Of a stretch of DNA of 64,000 nucleotides, positions 11,777 to 23,460 are shown piece by piece. The notes beneath the pieces were generated by a model. The model did no database searches, had not been told where the DNA came from, and saw nothing but the letters and a program-made list of their open reading frames with translations. Source of the DNA: Larix kaempferi (taxonomy: Eukaryota > Streptophyta > Pinopsida > Pinales > Pinaceae); NCBI GenBank assembly GCA_027924585.1, contig BSBM01000964.1:3438501-3502500 (forward strand). The letters are read 5' to 3'. Numbering within the stretch: position 1 is the stretch's first letter; each line of letters begins with the position of its first letter. A program made the translations under genes and the position numbers.

Positions 11777-12380
11777 CACGATGGTCGAGAAACACACGGT
11801 CGAGGTGCTTATGGTGGAAGTGGTCCATCCGACAGAAAAGGATCTAATAGACCAGCCATAATCTATTACAAGTGTCGAGGAGCGGGACACAAGGCATCTG
11901 AATTCCCATAGAACCTACATGTTGTAGAGGAGTCTAAGCCTAGATGTTGAAGAGATGAGAAAGTCGACGAGAGGGAAGAGTCAGCATGGTAAAAAGAAAA
12001 TTCGGGCCATGACAGCCAGGAAGACACTGGTTTTGAATGACTGACCCAACGAGCAAGAGCCGACGCAATGGAAGGATATCTTTCGAACCAAGGTGTGAAT
12101 CAATGAATGGCATTGCAAGACCATAGTTGATGGTGGAAGCACCGAGAATCTTGTGTCGACAAGGAAAGGTTAAAGTGTCAGGAACATCCACACCCTTACA
12201 AGATCTCATGGTTGCATAAAGGACATCATGTGAAGGTGACCAGACAGTTCCTGATTAATGTTAGAGTCAAAGGATTTGAAGACAGTGTACTGTGGGACGT
12301 AATCCTAATGGACGCATGCCATTTGCTGTTAGGAAGGCCATGGAAATATGATCGGAAAATGATCTATGATGGTCAAGCCA
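11777..12380 (+). pseudogene. Element B zinc knuckle and protease, broken and truncated
   Basis: A degenerate knuckle reads KCRGAGHKASEF near 11869-11904. The protease active site is TIVDGGSTENLVS (about 12121-12159), where the second residue of the usual D-S-G-S/T is Gly. The conserved C-terminal block MDACHLLLGRPWKYDR lies at about 12308-12355. Stops and frame changes separate these pieces. The sequence stops at 12380, where the LTR of element C begins, and no RT or integrase of this family was found beyond element C. The remainder is either lost or outside the window. Confidence 0.8.
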
Positions 12381-12764
12381 TGTGAAGAACCTGCAATAGT
12401 TAATTAATGAAAATACATGAGATAACAGAAATAATAGAACTCAAAATCACTTTATTGATCACAAACCACTTCGAGGGGGAAACCTCCTTTCAGCAAGATC
12501 AATACAAATAACTTCACGGTGCCTTCATTGGCCTCAACATACACTTATATACTAAATCTAGACACCAATACAATGGGTCAAAACCATGGGCCAATACAAA
12601 CTATGGATCAACAAATACTACAGGCGGCTTACAAAGCATATGCGCCCAACAACAATAACGAAAACTATGGATCAACAATTACTACGGTACAACTTACAAA
12701 GCATATTCATCCAATAATAATATACTAACAAAGTAAAGAGAAGGGTTGACATGGGTTCCTAACA
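12381..12764 (-). mobile_element. Element C: 3' LTR (about 384 bp), minus orientation
   Basis: On the + strand it runs from TGTGAAGAACC to GGTTCCTAACA, so on the minus strand it starts TGTTAGGAACC. It lies directly after a minus-strand purine tract (AAGGGAGAGGGGA) and the end of pol. The left boundary is placed where the element B protease sequence breaks off. The matching 5' LTR, expected beyond 19201, was not found. Confidence 0.7.
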
Positions 12765-12778
12765 TCCCCTCTCCCTTA
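12765..12778 (-). other. Polypurine tract of element C
   Basis: On the minus strand this reads TAAGGGAGAGGGGA, immediately upstream of the LTR start TGTTAGGAACC. This is the expected plus-strand primer and confirms that element C points left. Confidence 0.75.
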
Positions 12779-12793
12779 GAAAAAGCTTTGTCC

Positions 12794-13354
12794 TCAAAGC
12801 TTTAGATGTGGAAATTGATGCAAAATATGGAGTGGTTCCCTTGTAGCATCCTCGGGTTGCATTCTGGGCCATAGATGCCTATTAATTTTCAAGGAGGATT
12901 GCTTGGAAGGATGTAGACGAAGAAGAACCATATCGGCTACGTGAAAAGTGTGCTCAGAACGGTGTTGATTGGCTTGTTGTTTCAGTTGAATCTTTTCCAT
13001 GTGAAGATTGTCCTACATGATCAGAAGAATCTGATCGCGGTTTCAAAGAACTGAGTCAAATTCCTGAACTTGGGAGCTACTGAAGGTGTATGGAAGAAGA
13101 ACTGGCGGTGCCGGTCCATAGACTGCTTCATATGGTGTCCTTTTAGATGTGGTATTGTACTGTTGGAGCGCTTCTAGGAAATCCATAGAAATAGTTGTCC
13201 AAATCTGTGTAGGGATGGGCAAGGGTTTGAGCAGTCCCAAAAGGAGTGTTGTTTCACCCGTGTTGACCTGGCAAGTATCAAAGTCAACCACCATTTGTTG
13301 AATTTTCATTTTGAGTCCCTGCCAAAAGAAGTTACATTTTTCCCGTTCATACAT
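12794..13354 (-). pseudogene. Element C integrase, catalytic core deleted
   Basis: Reading leftwards from 13354, the HHCC finger remnant (MYEREKCNFFWQGLKMKIQQ, then VVDFDTCQV) leads into LLKPLPIPTQIWTTISMDFLEAL, the start of the catalytic core with its first Asp. At about 13165 this jumps directly to TPYEAVYGPAPP, the very end of the core, so roughly the middle hundred or more residues are missing, including the second Asp and Glu. After a stop, 12794-13000 encodes the C-terminal region (HTFHVADMVLLRLHPSKQSS) and then ATREPLHILHQFPHLKL, again missing the GPY/F middle part. The order and spacing to the purine tract fit a gypsy pol end. It is inactive. Confidence 0.8.
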
Positions 13355-13399
13355 TTTGAGGAACCCAGAGCACCCTACTGATGAAGAAGCATGGAGTTC

Positions 13400-13747
13400 A
13401 TAGAAGAGATAGCCCTATTGAACAGATTGCAACCAATTTTGACCATGCAAATAAATAGTTGTAAGATAAATTGGGTCATCAAATATGTGAGAAGGAGCAT
13501 CTGCGACCATATTGTCCTTACCCTTTTCGTAAGTGATCACAAAGGTAGAACCCATGAGTTGGATAACCCATTTCAGGTGTTCTACGGAGGAGACCTGTTG
13601 TTCCAAGAAATTTTCCATACTCTAGATATCAATATTGATGCATAAATAATTCCCTAATAGGTATGGATGCCACTTCTGTACTGCATGCAAAATATCTAGC
13701 ATTTCTTGCTAAGCTGTAGTTGTGGCTAAATTCTTACCGGAAAGGTC
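13400..13747 (-). pseudogene. Element C RNase H remnant
   Basis: Minus-strand reading gives DLSGKNLATTTA, a stop at 13709, QEMLDILHAVQKWHPYLLGN, and then after another stop MENFLEQQVSSVEHLKWVIQ and FVITYEKGKDNMVADAPSHI (13415-13618). This is the RNase H region of a gypsy pol, ending in the A-D-A-L-S-R-type block. Two stops interrupt it. Confidence 0.8.
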
Positions 13748-14542
13748 TCTTGAAGGCGACAAGCCCACTAGTTCAGCAAAGACACCTGCATATCTATCCA
13801 AGGAAGTAGTGGAGACCGTTGATGGGTGCATCTGAATGGAATGGAGTTGAGAGATGACACCATGTGAATTCTTCTTAAGGAGCTTTTCTAGGCGATGTGA
13901 ATAGATGATGCATAGAGACCCTTGTTGTAAGCCCATAAATTTATGTTGTTTCGCATTGACTGAAAACTGCATCCAAAGTTCAGCAAAATCCCATAAGATG
14001 GGGCCAAGTGTGAATAACCATTGAATGCCCAAAACCACATCACATCCTCCTAGGGACAAGGACAACATGTCAAAACGCAGGTTATAATCTTCCAGAGAGA
14101 TACACACATTGTGACACTTCCCCTTGCAAGGTAAGGTGCCCCCATTGGAAACCAAGACTTCAAAGTTGTAGCAAGGATGGACAAAATAATCAACCTGTTT
14201 GGCGATCCAAGGGTCAATGAAGTTATGAGTGCTACCAAAATCAATGAGTATTGTAAGAGGAAGATTCTTGATGTAACCCCTGACTTGCATTGTTTGGGGG
14301 GTGGTAATGCCGGATAAATCATGGAGAGATATCTCTGGTTGGTAATCCTGAGATGGGGGGTCAATAGGCATCTCTTGCATATCAACTTGATCATCCATTG
14401 TATCTGGAGCTTCTTCACCAATTTTAGAGGCAGGCAGAGAATCCATATCCAAGAGACAGAGATTTTGTTGAGCACATTTATGTCCCCGATTGAATTTCTC
14501 ATCACAATTATAACAAAGCCCTTTTTCTCTGTGTGCCTGCAT
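13748..14542 (-). pseudogene. Element C nucleocapsid-protease fused by deletion to RNase H
   Basis: A long open frame begins with a perfect CCHC knuckle, CYNCDEKFNRGHKC (about 14474-14515). An acidic linker follows, then the protease active site ILIDFGSTHNFIDP (first Asp codon 14240-14242; the family normally has D-S/T-G-S/T) and VVLGIQWLFTLGP, the conserved protease C-terminal block. Near 13765-13800 the frame reaches LDRYAGVFAELVGLSPSR, the normal start of reverse transcriptase. It then jumps at about 13748 to the end of RNase H, so the whole RT catalytic core, including the YxDD-type motif, has been deleted. This is an in-frame deletion derivative that cannot move on its own. Confidence 0.85.
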
Positions 14543-15020
14543 CTCGGTTTCAGAAAAATGCTTGATAAGAGTTGGTCAAGAAGCTGGCGAGATGGGAGGT
14601 CATTGAGAACCCATATTTCGGAAGGGAACAAAATTGGGTTTGGAGCACTGTTGGGCTATAATCTTGTCTTCTTCCAACTTAGCCAACCCCGGGGCTTCCA
14701 TCATTGTGTTGGGACAGAACATTTTAACCTTTGAGCAGATTTCATCCTTAAGCGCATTAATTAAACAACTCCTATAGAATTCATCAGACAATCCTTCTAT
14801 GTGATTGGCTAGTTTCTCAAATTATGTTTGATACTCTCTCACAGTGCCAATTTGGAGAAGTTTAGTGAGGGCTCTTGTGAAGTCATCAAAATCACTAGGA
14901 CCAAATTGTTGCAAAAGGAGCTGGCAAAAATCTGGCCATTTTGGCTCTTCATGAGCCTTGATGTACCAACGATACCATTGAAGAGATTCCTGTTCCAAAT
15001 GAAATGATGCAAGTGGAACT
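14543..15020 (-). pseudogene. gag: Element C gag, central and C-terminal part
   Basis: Minus-strand reading from about 15012 gives LASFHLEQESLQWYRWY, PKWPDFCQLLLQQFGPSDFD and TRALTKLLQIGTVREYQT, then a stop. After it come FEKLANHIEGLSDEFYRSC and PNTMMEAPGLAKLEEDKI (14600-14791). These are the core blocks of the gag of reverse-oriented gypsy elements of the Reina/CRM-like type (lineage is inference). The N-terminal part of the same gag is found at 18907-19201, 3.9 kb away; the intervening DNA is the solo LTR D. Confidence 0.85.
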
Positions 15021-18000
15021 TGTTGGACACACCGAACACATTGAGACGGGGGGGTGAACAGTGTGTATAGCTTTTTATCACTTTTTCAACTTTAACAATC
15101 ATCAACTGCTTCTTCAATACATCATTCATTAATGTATTACCACATTATCATTATATCATTAGCATTATTAACTATTACAGCTCATCATCACCTATCATCA
15201 TATCATCATCACATAGGAAGCATAGCAAAACACAGTACACAAGATTTTTACGTGGAAACCCAAGTCCCGGGGGAAAAACCACGGAAGCCTTTATAATAAT
15301 AATTTACTAGCAACAACTAGAAGGAGGCAACAACCCCCTTTGTTACAAAGACTTCAATTCTGCAGCTACAACTGGAAGGAGGCTACAACCTAAAGGAAGC
15401 CTTAGCTCCTTATATTTCCTTGCCCCGTCCTGCCACCCTGATACGAAGATAGTAACTGAAACTACTGAACCACAAACTTCACTGATCCTGCGGACCTGCT
15501 ATCCAACACATGTACCCAATCTATACCACACTGCACAATCACTGTCACTGCTCATCAATTGACCACTGCTCATCAACTGTTCACTGCTCATCAACTGACC
15601 ACTGCTTATCAACTATAAACTGCTCATCAACTATTCACTGCTCATCACAACTGTGCCACACTGTTCATCATCCTGTACAATCAATCTGCTGTTCACATCA
15701 TTTGAGTTAGTCAATCTGAGTTTAACCAACCGTACACGAGACTTAGTCCACCTGAGTCAAACCAACTGCTCATACAACTCAGCCAATATGAGTCAGACCA
15801 AATGCACATGTAGTAGCCTGTGCTAATGCTACTCAACTGAACCAATGTACTCACTCCTAATTACCACTATTCATCATTGTACTATTGTCGTCTTTGCATC
15901 ATTTATAATTCTATATCATCACGCATTGTGTTTTCATCATACATTACTGAGTATCACTGTGTAAACATCACTAAGCATATCAAACTGAGCACATCATTGT
16001 GTAAACATCTCTAGCACTTCATACATAAACTGAGCATTTATCACTGTGTTTCATCATACATATATTACTGTGTACTAATTGTCATGCCACTGAGTGTATT
16101 TTACTGAACATACCACTGTTTAAATATTACTAAGTACATATGTATATGCCACTGTGTAAATATATCATGCATATATCATTGAACATACAAGTTACTGTGC
16201 ATATCACTGTCATATCATCATATCACTGAGTAATCTGAGCCTACTGAGCATATCACTGATCATATCATCATATCACTGAGTATATGTTACTGTGTGAAGA
16301 ATACTAAACATACCACTGTTTCATCAACCTGTATGTGTCTATACTGCCATGCCTAAATACCACTGCTTCTCAATCATCAATCTGTTTCATCAACCTGTAT
16401 GTGTCTATACTGCCATGTCAAAATGCTACTACTTATTAATAATGCTGGTCAAGCTGGTCATCATTCTTTGGACATCAATATTGTTCATCAACAATCACTG
16501 TGGATGACCTTTGATACTTTGCTGTAAGACTTGTTCTGTATCCTCTTACTGCTGCTGCCTTAAAACCTTAAAAATAAGCAGTCTGCTTATGCCCAAAACT
16601 GCTACCACTGTATGAGTACATCATGCATCATCATCTCATGCATTATATCATTGAGTGTATCCTGTCATAGCATGCATATCACTGCTCCACATTTCACACC
16701 ACTGTATACTTTACTGTATGTATCATTGTACATGCACTGCTATATACTTCACTGTATTGTTCATACACCACTGTACAAACTACTGCTCATCTCTGTCAAA
16801 TTGTTTCACTTGTTTATTTACATCATCCCTCATTCTTAGTTGTGCAAGTCAACATTCATAAACATCATCATACTTTTCTATATGTATGCTCTACCATACT
16901 TCAACAGTTCAGGACTTCACTCAAAGGAGACAGAGCTAGGATTTCCATTGGTTGTACTTGACTGTGCATACAAGTCACAACTCAGAAACTCAACGATCAT
17001 CACTTTTCTTCACAAAGTATCAATGCAGCTACTGCTACACTCTACAAATTTTTTTTTATACTCATCAATTCTACTCCTAGACACACATGTCAAGAAAATA
17101 TGCCTGGAACAAGTGCTTGTGTGGTTGAGTATGTTGCTGCTATCCTGGAACAAGCTCAGACTCTTTGTTAATTACTTCATGTTGCTGGTGTAAGCCCTAA
17201 CAAGAGCTGAGGTGAGTTGTACGTGCCCTAACTAGGCTGTCAAAGTGCAGAGATAACCTCTGGTGACTGTCAAAAGGTGGTCTGTAGTCTCCACAAAAGA
17301 AAAGAGAGATCTGCTGCCAAAAGGTTTTGCTGATCTCCACTAAACTGTGCACCCGAAAAAAATCAGAACATCCTTTTTCACCACTAAACCTGCCGAATTT
17401 CAGAAGGAAAACCGAACTGCTGTTTTTATGGATGTTTGCATGGTTCTGCTGCTCCCACCAAGAGTTTACTAGCCTCAGCAGAAATTCGTGTAAGGCATCC
17501 CTAGTCCAAACACTTAGGGCTGTTTGTACTCCAATTTATTGTTGCTCGAGAAAGATAAAAGGAAAGGAGACTGCTACAAACAATGCGCTTCTGTTGCTGC
17601 CACCTTAGTCTGCTCACCCACGAAAATCAAAGCTCCATCTTCACTGTGGCTTCCTCAGATATATGGCCGAAAATCTCAAGAGCAATCACCACCCAAAAAT
17701 CAGAGCAAAACAAGAAAAGAAAAATTGTTCACTGTAGCTGCTACAGTACCCGCAAAAATTTCAGAGCTCCACCAAAAATCTCCACCCCCAAATGACATGT
17801 CATTTGACTGGTATTTATAGTGTTTTTTTTTTCAAAAAAAATAATTTGGAGCCGACCTTCCAAAGATTATATAATTTTTTAAATTTTAATTTTAATTTAT
17901 TTGGAGTCGACTTTGCATGGGGTTTTTAATATTATTTTGAAATTTATTTATGTATTTATTTATTCAAAAATAGTAAATAACTCATTAGATGACCAAGGGC

Positions 18001-18906
18001 TTCACCATTCAAGGATTTTATGCCATGATAATGTCTTCTCAATGGCTTAATGATACCACAATACAATCAACTTTTTGAGGCCATCTTCAAAGTGTATAAG
18101 TGGTGTAGGAGTATTAAGGACTTAATCAAGGGCTTCATTAACATGTTTTGAGCTTCAACATTACTATCTAAGAGCCACCAAATGTGTGAGTTCAAGACCC
18201 AATCCTCCTAGGGCACCACAAACACCAACATACCACCATTTGTATGGGATTCCTCAATTTTTTGAGGGCTTCTTCATCATGTGTGTGGGATTCTCATCCA
18301 CATGATCATGGGCTATATCAAGGTACCTTCATTTCCAAGTGTGTGGAATTCATGACCCCATCAAGGGCCTCTCCATATGGCGATGTGGGTTCCTTAACCT
18401 CTTTGATTGCAAATAGTGGACATCAAGGTCTTCTCCATATGACGATGTGGGTTCCTTGACTTTATTAAGTCATTTATGGAATCTTTACATACAAGAGATC
18501 CATGACTTCAACAGGGGTTGCAAGACCGTCTCCTAGGGTACCATGACCTCATTACAAACACAAATGACCACAGAATGGGTCATTTGGACTCTTCACTTCT
18601 TCAACCCACCAAGGACACTTTCTAGGGTATTAGGGCATAGGTTGTGGTACTGGAAAACAACTGGAGAACCATAGAAACACCTTAGGGGTCACTCAACCAA
18701 GTTAATGGGTAGCCAGGGCTTTTGGCATTGTCCCAAGGCCTCTAAGGGCTTCAAGCTTGGGCTTGGACAAAGTCAAAAGGTCTCCTCTTGACACAGACAA
18801 CCACAAACCAAACACTAACCCTCAGGGGCTCCACAAGGGGCACCAAGACGCAACTGTTGGCTTCAATGCCCAGGCACTGTTGGCATCAATGACAACTTAA
18901 TCAATA
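15021..18906 (-). mobile_element. Element D: 3.9 kb solo LTR inserted in the gag of element C
   Basis: It begins TGTTGGACACACCG and ends TTAATCAATA on the + strand, flanked by GAACT at 15016-15020 and again at 18907-18911, a 5-base target duplication. The interrupted gag frame resumes on the other side. The right-hand end is TA rather than CA, one C-to-T change from the canonical LTR end. Minus orientation is favoured because on that strand the end reads as a C-rich run followed by GTGTGTCCAACA, as in many plant Copia LTRs. It has no gag or pol. It includes low-complexity CATCACTG-rich DNA (15500-16850) and the segment ACGTGGAAACCCAAG near 15250 seen in many plant LTRs. Confidence 0.75.
15500..16850. 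repeat. Imperfect CAT-CACTG-rich low-complexity repeat inside D
   Basis: Short units such as CACTGCTCATCAACT (15540-15655) and CATATCATCATATCACTGAG (16195-16285) recur many times with drift. A longer pair reads TCATCAACCTGTATGTGTCT at about 16321 and 16387. Open frames across this part (for example 15510-15710 and 16612-16861) are Ser/His/Cys-rich products of the repeat and are unlikely to be genes. Confidence 0.7.
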
Positions 18907-19201
18907 GAACTTTGTTGACATCAAAAGTATCATGCAGACTGAAATACTGTTATGTACGATAGATCCATCCAGTCAGATCAGTACCATTAAAGTGAGGAAA
19001 ATCAAGCTTCGGACAATGAAATATGTTGGAAGAAGAGAACCCATTGTCTGATAAAGACTCGGACTGTCGTTTGTTGTTCATGGTTGAATGCTCAAGATGG
19101 AGGCCAAGAAATTTTTCATCCAGATCCTGGAGTTTGGTTTGGATGGCTGCAAGTGCTTCCTCCATGTTTTTTTCTCCTGCGTGGGTAACAACCATAACCA
19201 A
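18907..19201 (-). pseudogene. gag: Element C gag, N-terminal part
   Basis: Minus-strand reading begins at ATG 19201 or, more likely, the Met of MEEALAAIQTKLQDLDEKF. It continues through a Ser/Asn linker to FPHFNGTDLTGWIYRT, then a stop at 18950 and QYFSLHDTFDVNKV, where the target duplication and solo LTR D begin. PKLDFPHFNG-type blocks open the gag domain of plant gypsy elements. No PBS or LTR was found on the far side (19202-19660), so the element's 5' end is truncated. Confidence 0.82.
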
Positions 19202-20674
19202 GAGTTTTTTTTTTTTAGGAATGGGTAGAAAATTACAAGCATAAGCTTATTTAGTAAAAGGAAATTTGGATTTGGGAAAAAATCTGATCGGTAATTGGGA
19301 TTTGACTAGGTTTTGGACACTTTCGAATGAACAAGGAAGCAGAAAATGAGGATTTGAGAAGTGGGGTGAAAGAATGGGAAAATTTGTCAGAGAGGGACAA
19401 AGAAGCAGAAAAAAGGAATGAACACGGTCGAAAAAGTAGTAGCTATATCTATTAAAATCTCATTTATCTACTTCCTATTTTCTAGTCTCCTACATGTAAG
19501 GAGGTCTTGGAATTGCCAATTTCACCTTTATATGGATGGTGCTTTTGTATTTCATCTTTATGTAATAAATTTTAGTTTACACAGAAATTGTTGTTAAAGA
19601 ATTATTCCATATTATGTCAGTTTATTATGGTGCTTTTGTTAAAGAATTATTCCAACTTTCCAAGCTCGCGGCTACAGGAATCCAGCCTCAACGCAACTAT
19701 TAATCAACGAGGTTTTCTCATGGATGGGTGTAACCATGTATTGAAGATGAAAACATCTAAACTAGACTTAGAATTGGGAGCGTATATATTCTTCCAAAAG
19801 TTTATCTGTATCGCTCAGGTCTGACTTACCTGAGTCCAGAGTTCTCACATGTTGAAAGTAGGTATAGCTGTAAAGTTGTAATGAAATTTAATCTCTCAGT
19901 AATTATGAATACACTAGTGGTAGTACACTATTAAACACTTTCGAAAACCAAGGTAGCTAGTAGTAATAATAACGGATAGACATTCGTAATTATGACTAGT
20001 AAGTAGATTGGATGGACGTCTATTTGACGGGTTTTGATTCTGAATACCTGTCAACTTTGACGTGTGAATTCTGAGATGGAGTGTCAAATACATTCTACAG
20101 GAGTAAATACGTCCTACAACCCATCAATTTCCAGGCCTGCGAGACCACCGATCACTTGATGTGATCAACAGTATGAGCTCCAGCTCTTAACCCAGACTGC
20201 GGATCAAACCATCAACCACTTGATGTGATCAACAATACAAGAAGGGACGGGTGCGGGGGACACGCTGCAAGCAAAAACCCTACACCAAACTATGATCTAA
20301 ATATTTGTCACAGACTTTGGAGAACTTTATGAAATTTGTGGTCAGCAGAAAACTAATAACGCCAAATCCGTTACATAATGTCATGGACATAACAATATTA
20401 AAAAAACATACACATTGAATCAGAAAGACCTCTACGAACTTATAAACACTTTAAACGAAACAGATATGCAATTCCATTTCCACATTAACGTAAGGAAACC
20501 CTTGATTTATTTCCCATGCGGTCGTGCATGGGTTTGTTGCAATTTTTTACTGCATGCGTTTTTTGCAATTTTTCTTCAAATTGTGTGTGCATGCACGTCT
20601 TTTTAATGATTCCATGTGATTGGAAGACATGGAGCAAAAATTAAATCAGTAAATAGTAAATGATTATTCAAACA
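19202..20674. other. Unassigned intergenic DNA between element C and the CACTA element
   Basis: I see no gene here. The segment holds a short direct repeat (ATCACTTGATGTGATCAAC near 20151 and 20217) and a doubled AAAGAATTATTCCA near 19597 and 19638. It shows no similarity that I can see to the missing parts of elements A, B or C. Confidence 0.5.
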
Positions 20675-20677
20675 AGT
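20675..20677. repeat. Target site duplication, left (AGT)
   Basis: AGT directly precedes CACAACAAG and is matched by AGT at 33529-33531. Confidence 0.75.
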
Positions 20678-20703
20678 CACAACAAGAAAATCCATCTTTT
20701 ATC

Positions 20704-20960
20704 ACCACAAGTTAGCACCACTTATACTTTGTGGTGTAAAGGTGGTGGTATTGGCACCACTTACATTTATGTGGTGTTAAAGTGGTGTTATTAGCACCAT
20801 TTATATTTTGTGGTGCTAAAGTGATGGTATTAGCACCACTTATATTTTGTGGTGTTAATATGGTGTTATATTAATTAATATTATTGGAAATTGAGTTTTA
20901 CCTTTATGAGAAATGTCACGTTGGAAAGTACCATAAAGTGGTGCTAAGCTCTTATTTTCC
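20704..20960. repeat. Left subterminal repeats of the CACTA element
   Basis: At least four units of the form AGCACCACTTATATTTTGTG followed by GTG and AAAGTGGTG lie between 20711 and 20870, with another related GTGGTGCTAAG at 20939. Each unit is itself partly inverted (CACCAC...GTGGTG). Such subterminal arrays bind the TNPA-type protein of CACTA elements (family knowledge). Confidence 0.8.
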
Positions 20961-21459
20961 ACATGGACATGTACACGTAGGATTTAATTATGTGGATTTG
21001 CACCATAAAAAAATTCACAAATAAATATTTTGAAAATAACTCAACTCAATATTTATTTAGATTTTTATCAATTAAAATAAATGATGAAAGATTAATTTAT
21101 GAATTTTCGCACCATACATGCAAGAAGTTCAAATATTTATATTTAGAATATTTAAGGAAATAAAGAAGTTCAAATATTTATATTTAGAATATTTAAGCAA
21201 ATAAATTCACGTGAGTCATTTATGAGGTTTACACCACAAGCACAACAAGTTTAATTTTTTTTGGAAAATAGATCAATTCATTTATTAATTTTTTATATTA
21301 TTTAAACATATAAATACAATTCAAAAATAAATAAATAAACATATTTTTAATTTATTACTATTATAAAGTAGTAATAAAATTATTTGAATTTAACTTTGAT
21401 TATTCATTTGAGATATTTTTATTTTCTTAAATTTTTTGATGGAAATTAGTATTATTATT

Positions 21460-23460
21460 AGGTTTTTAACACAAGACATGGGTCTGAGATCCATTGATAT
21501 GATCAATGGAGAAAACCTCTAGCTAAGGCCCTAAAAGAAGCTTTTAGGAATCTAGGACCAAGAAAGACACCACAAAGGTCCCCACACATATTCCTAAGAG
21601 TATTCTTAGCCTCTAAAAATGGGCACTCACACTATTATAAGTTTATAATCACAAATAATTATTTTATAATATCTCAATTCAAGTTTTTTTCATTCAAATA
21701 AATGCCCATGATTAATTTATGAGGTTTTAAACCACAATCAGAGAAAATTCAATTATTTGTTTTTATCACTATTTAAACCAACAAGCTCACATGATTTATT
21801 TATGAGGTGTTGCACCACAAACACAACAAGTTCACAAATAATTATTTTCTAAATAGCTCAAGTCGACTATTCAAGCAAATAAATACCCATGATTCTTAAT
21901 TTTGACAAATAATTAAATACGACTGTTTTTAATTTATTACTATTAAACAATATTAATAAAAATGATTTGAATTGATATTTCATCATTTGATAGGGCATGT
22001 TTTTATTGATATTATTAATTTTTCTAATGGATATTAATATCATTACTAGGCTTTGTGCACAAGGCATGGGTCTCAAATCCTTGGAGATGTTCGAGGGAGG
22101 AAATCTCTTCCTTCGTCCCTAAATGAATCTTTTAGGAATCTAGGACCAAGAAATATGGTCAACACACATATATTTCTAAGAATATTCTTAACATCTATGT
22201 GTGGATATTGATTGCATTATAAGGTTTTGATCACTAGTGATAGGTCTATTGGCCCTCGACCTAGTTAAGAGAACAAACATGGGCCTTAACATAAATTAAA
22301 CTTCTAGGCATGTAGGGATAATAATGATTTATCACACTAACACAAATTACTTTTTGAGAAGATCGATGGCCTTATAATAGGGATAATGGGGAAAGTTGGA
22401 GGAACTAAAACTAGGTAAAAGTCTTTAGGGCATCGAGATGATTAAGGAAGGAACCCCATGCCTTGGACCTTAGAGAAAACCTCTAGGCATATAAGATTAA
22501 CAAGTATACCTTGAAACACCACATAAGGACTCCTAAGTGTATCCTTGACTTGATATTGGGGGTATTAATGTAAGTAAGAGCTTGTTTTTAAGCACTATAT
22601 ATGGGTGTTTAGGCTCTTAACGTGTTTGAGACAGGAAACCTATGCCTTATTCCCTAGTAAAATATTTTGTGCATCCAAGGAAAAATACGACAACTCAAAG
22701 CACTACACATGGCATATTGGAGTTGATATTTACATCTAAGTAAGGAAATCAACACCAATACGATTTTTTTGCTAGTATGCACGAGTCTTAGGTTTTTGTA
22801 TAATGTCATAGGAGGAAATTTGGGCCTTAAACCCTAAGGGAAGCTTTAAACCGAACACATAAACTCCAAACACTATCGTTGGCATCTGACCATTCATATA
22901 AGTGACACTAGGTATGCAAACCTTAAACATAATCATGAGAGGAATTACAGGAACTAGGCCCTAAAGGACGGTTTTAGGCATATCAAGCTAATAGAAATGA
23001 CTCAAACTATCACTTAGCAGATCATGCAATGTATAAGATATCATTATTCTCAAAGTGGTATATGGGTGGAAATATGTGGTTTTGTGTACTAGCGATGGGT
23101 CTAGGTAAATAGTTGGGGAAGAAATTGAAAGAATTATTACCTAACATAATATTATTGAGGTAATGGGAAATGACCAAGACCTTGAACCATAACATACACC
23201 ATTTAATGTTTATATTTGACATAATAGTTGGATATGAGCATAATAAAAAGTTTTTGCATAGAGGGATGGATCTCAAGTCCTTTATTGGAGTCATAAAAGT
23301 AAAGCAAGATCCTTATGTAGGTGTCCCAAGGCCTTCGTAATGATATTACATAGAATATGACCATGACTTTATCCCTAAAGAAACCATTAAGGGATCAAAA
23401 CCATTGAAACACTATGTATCTAGGCCTTATGGCCTTTTATCCTTAGATAAGATCAATGGA
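21460..23460. repeat. Diverged left flank of the 330 bp array
   Basis: Segments at about 21470-21620, 22050-22200, 22250-22330, 22440-22560 and 22600-22740 share the skeleton of the central array: a GGTCTCAAATCC or GGCCTT block, GGAGGAAA, CCCTAAA, CTTTTAGGAATCTAGG and CACACAT. They are much more diverged and more AT-rich than the central units. They look like old, no longer homogenised copies. Confidence 0.65.

Noticed and set aside
15500-17820. Several ORFs of 60-117 codons in the solo LTR
   Set aside because: They overlap in different frames, are rich in Ser/His/Cys from low-complexity DNA and show no domain.
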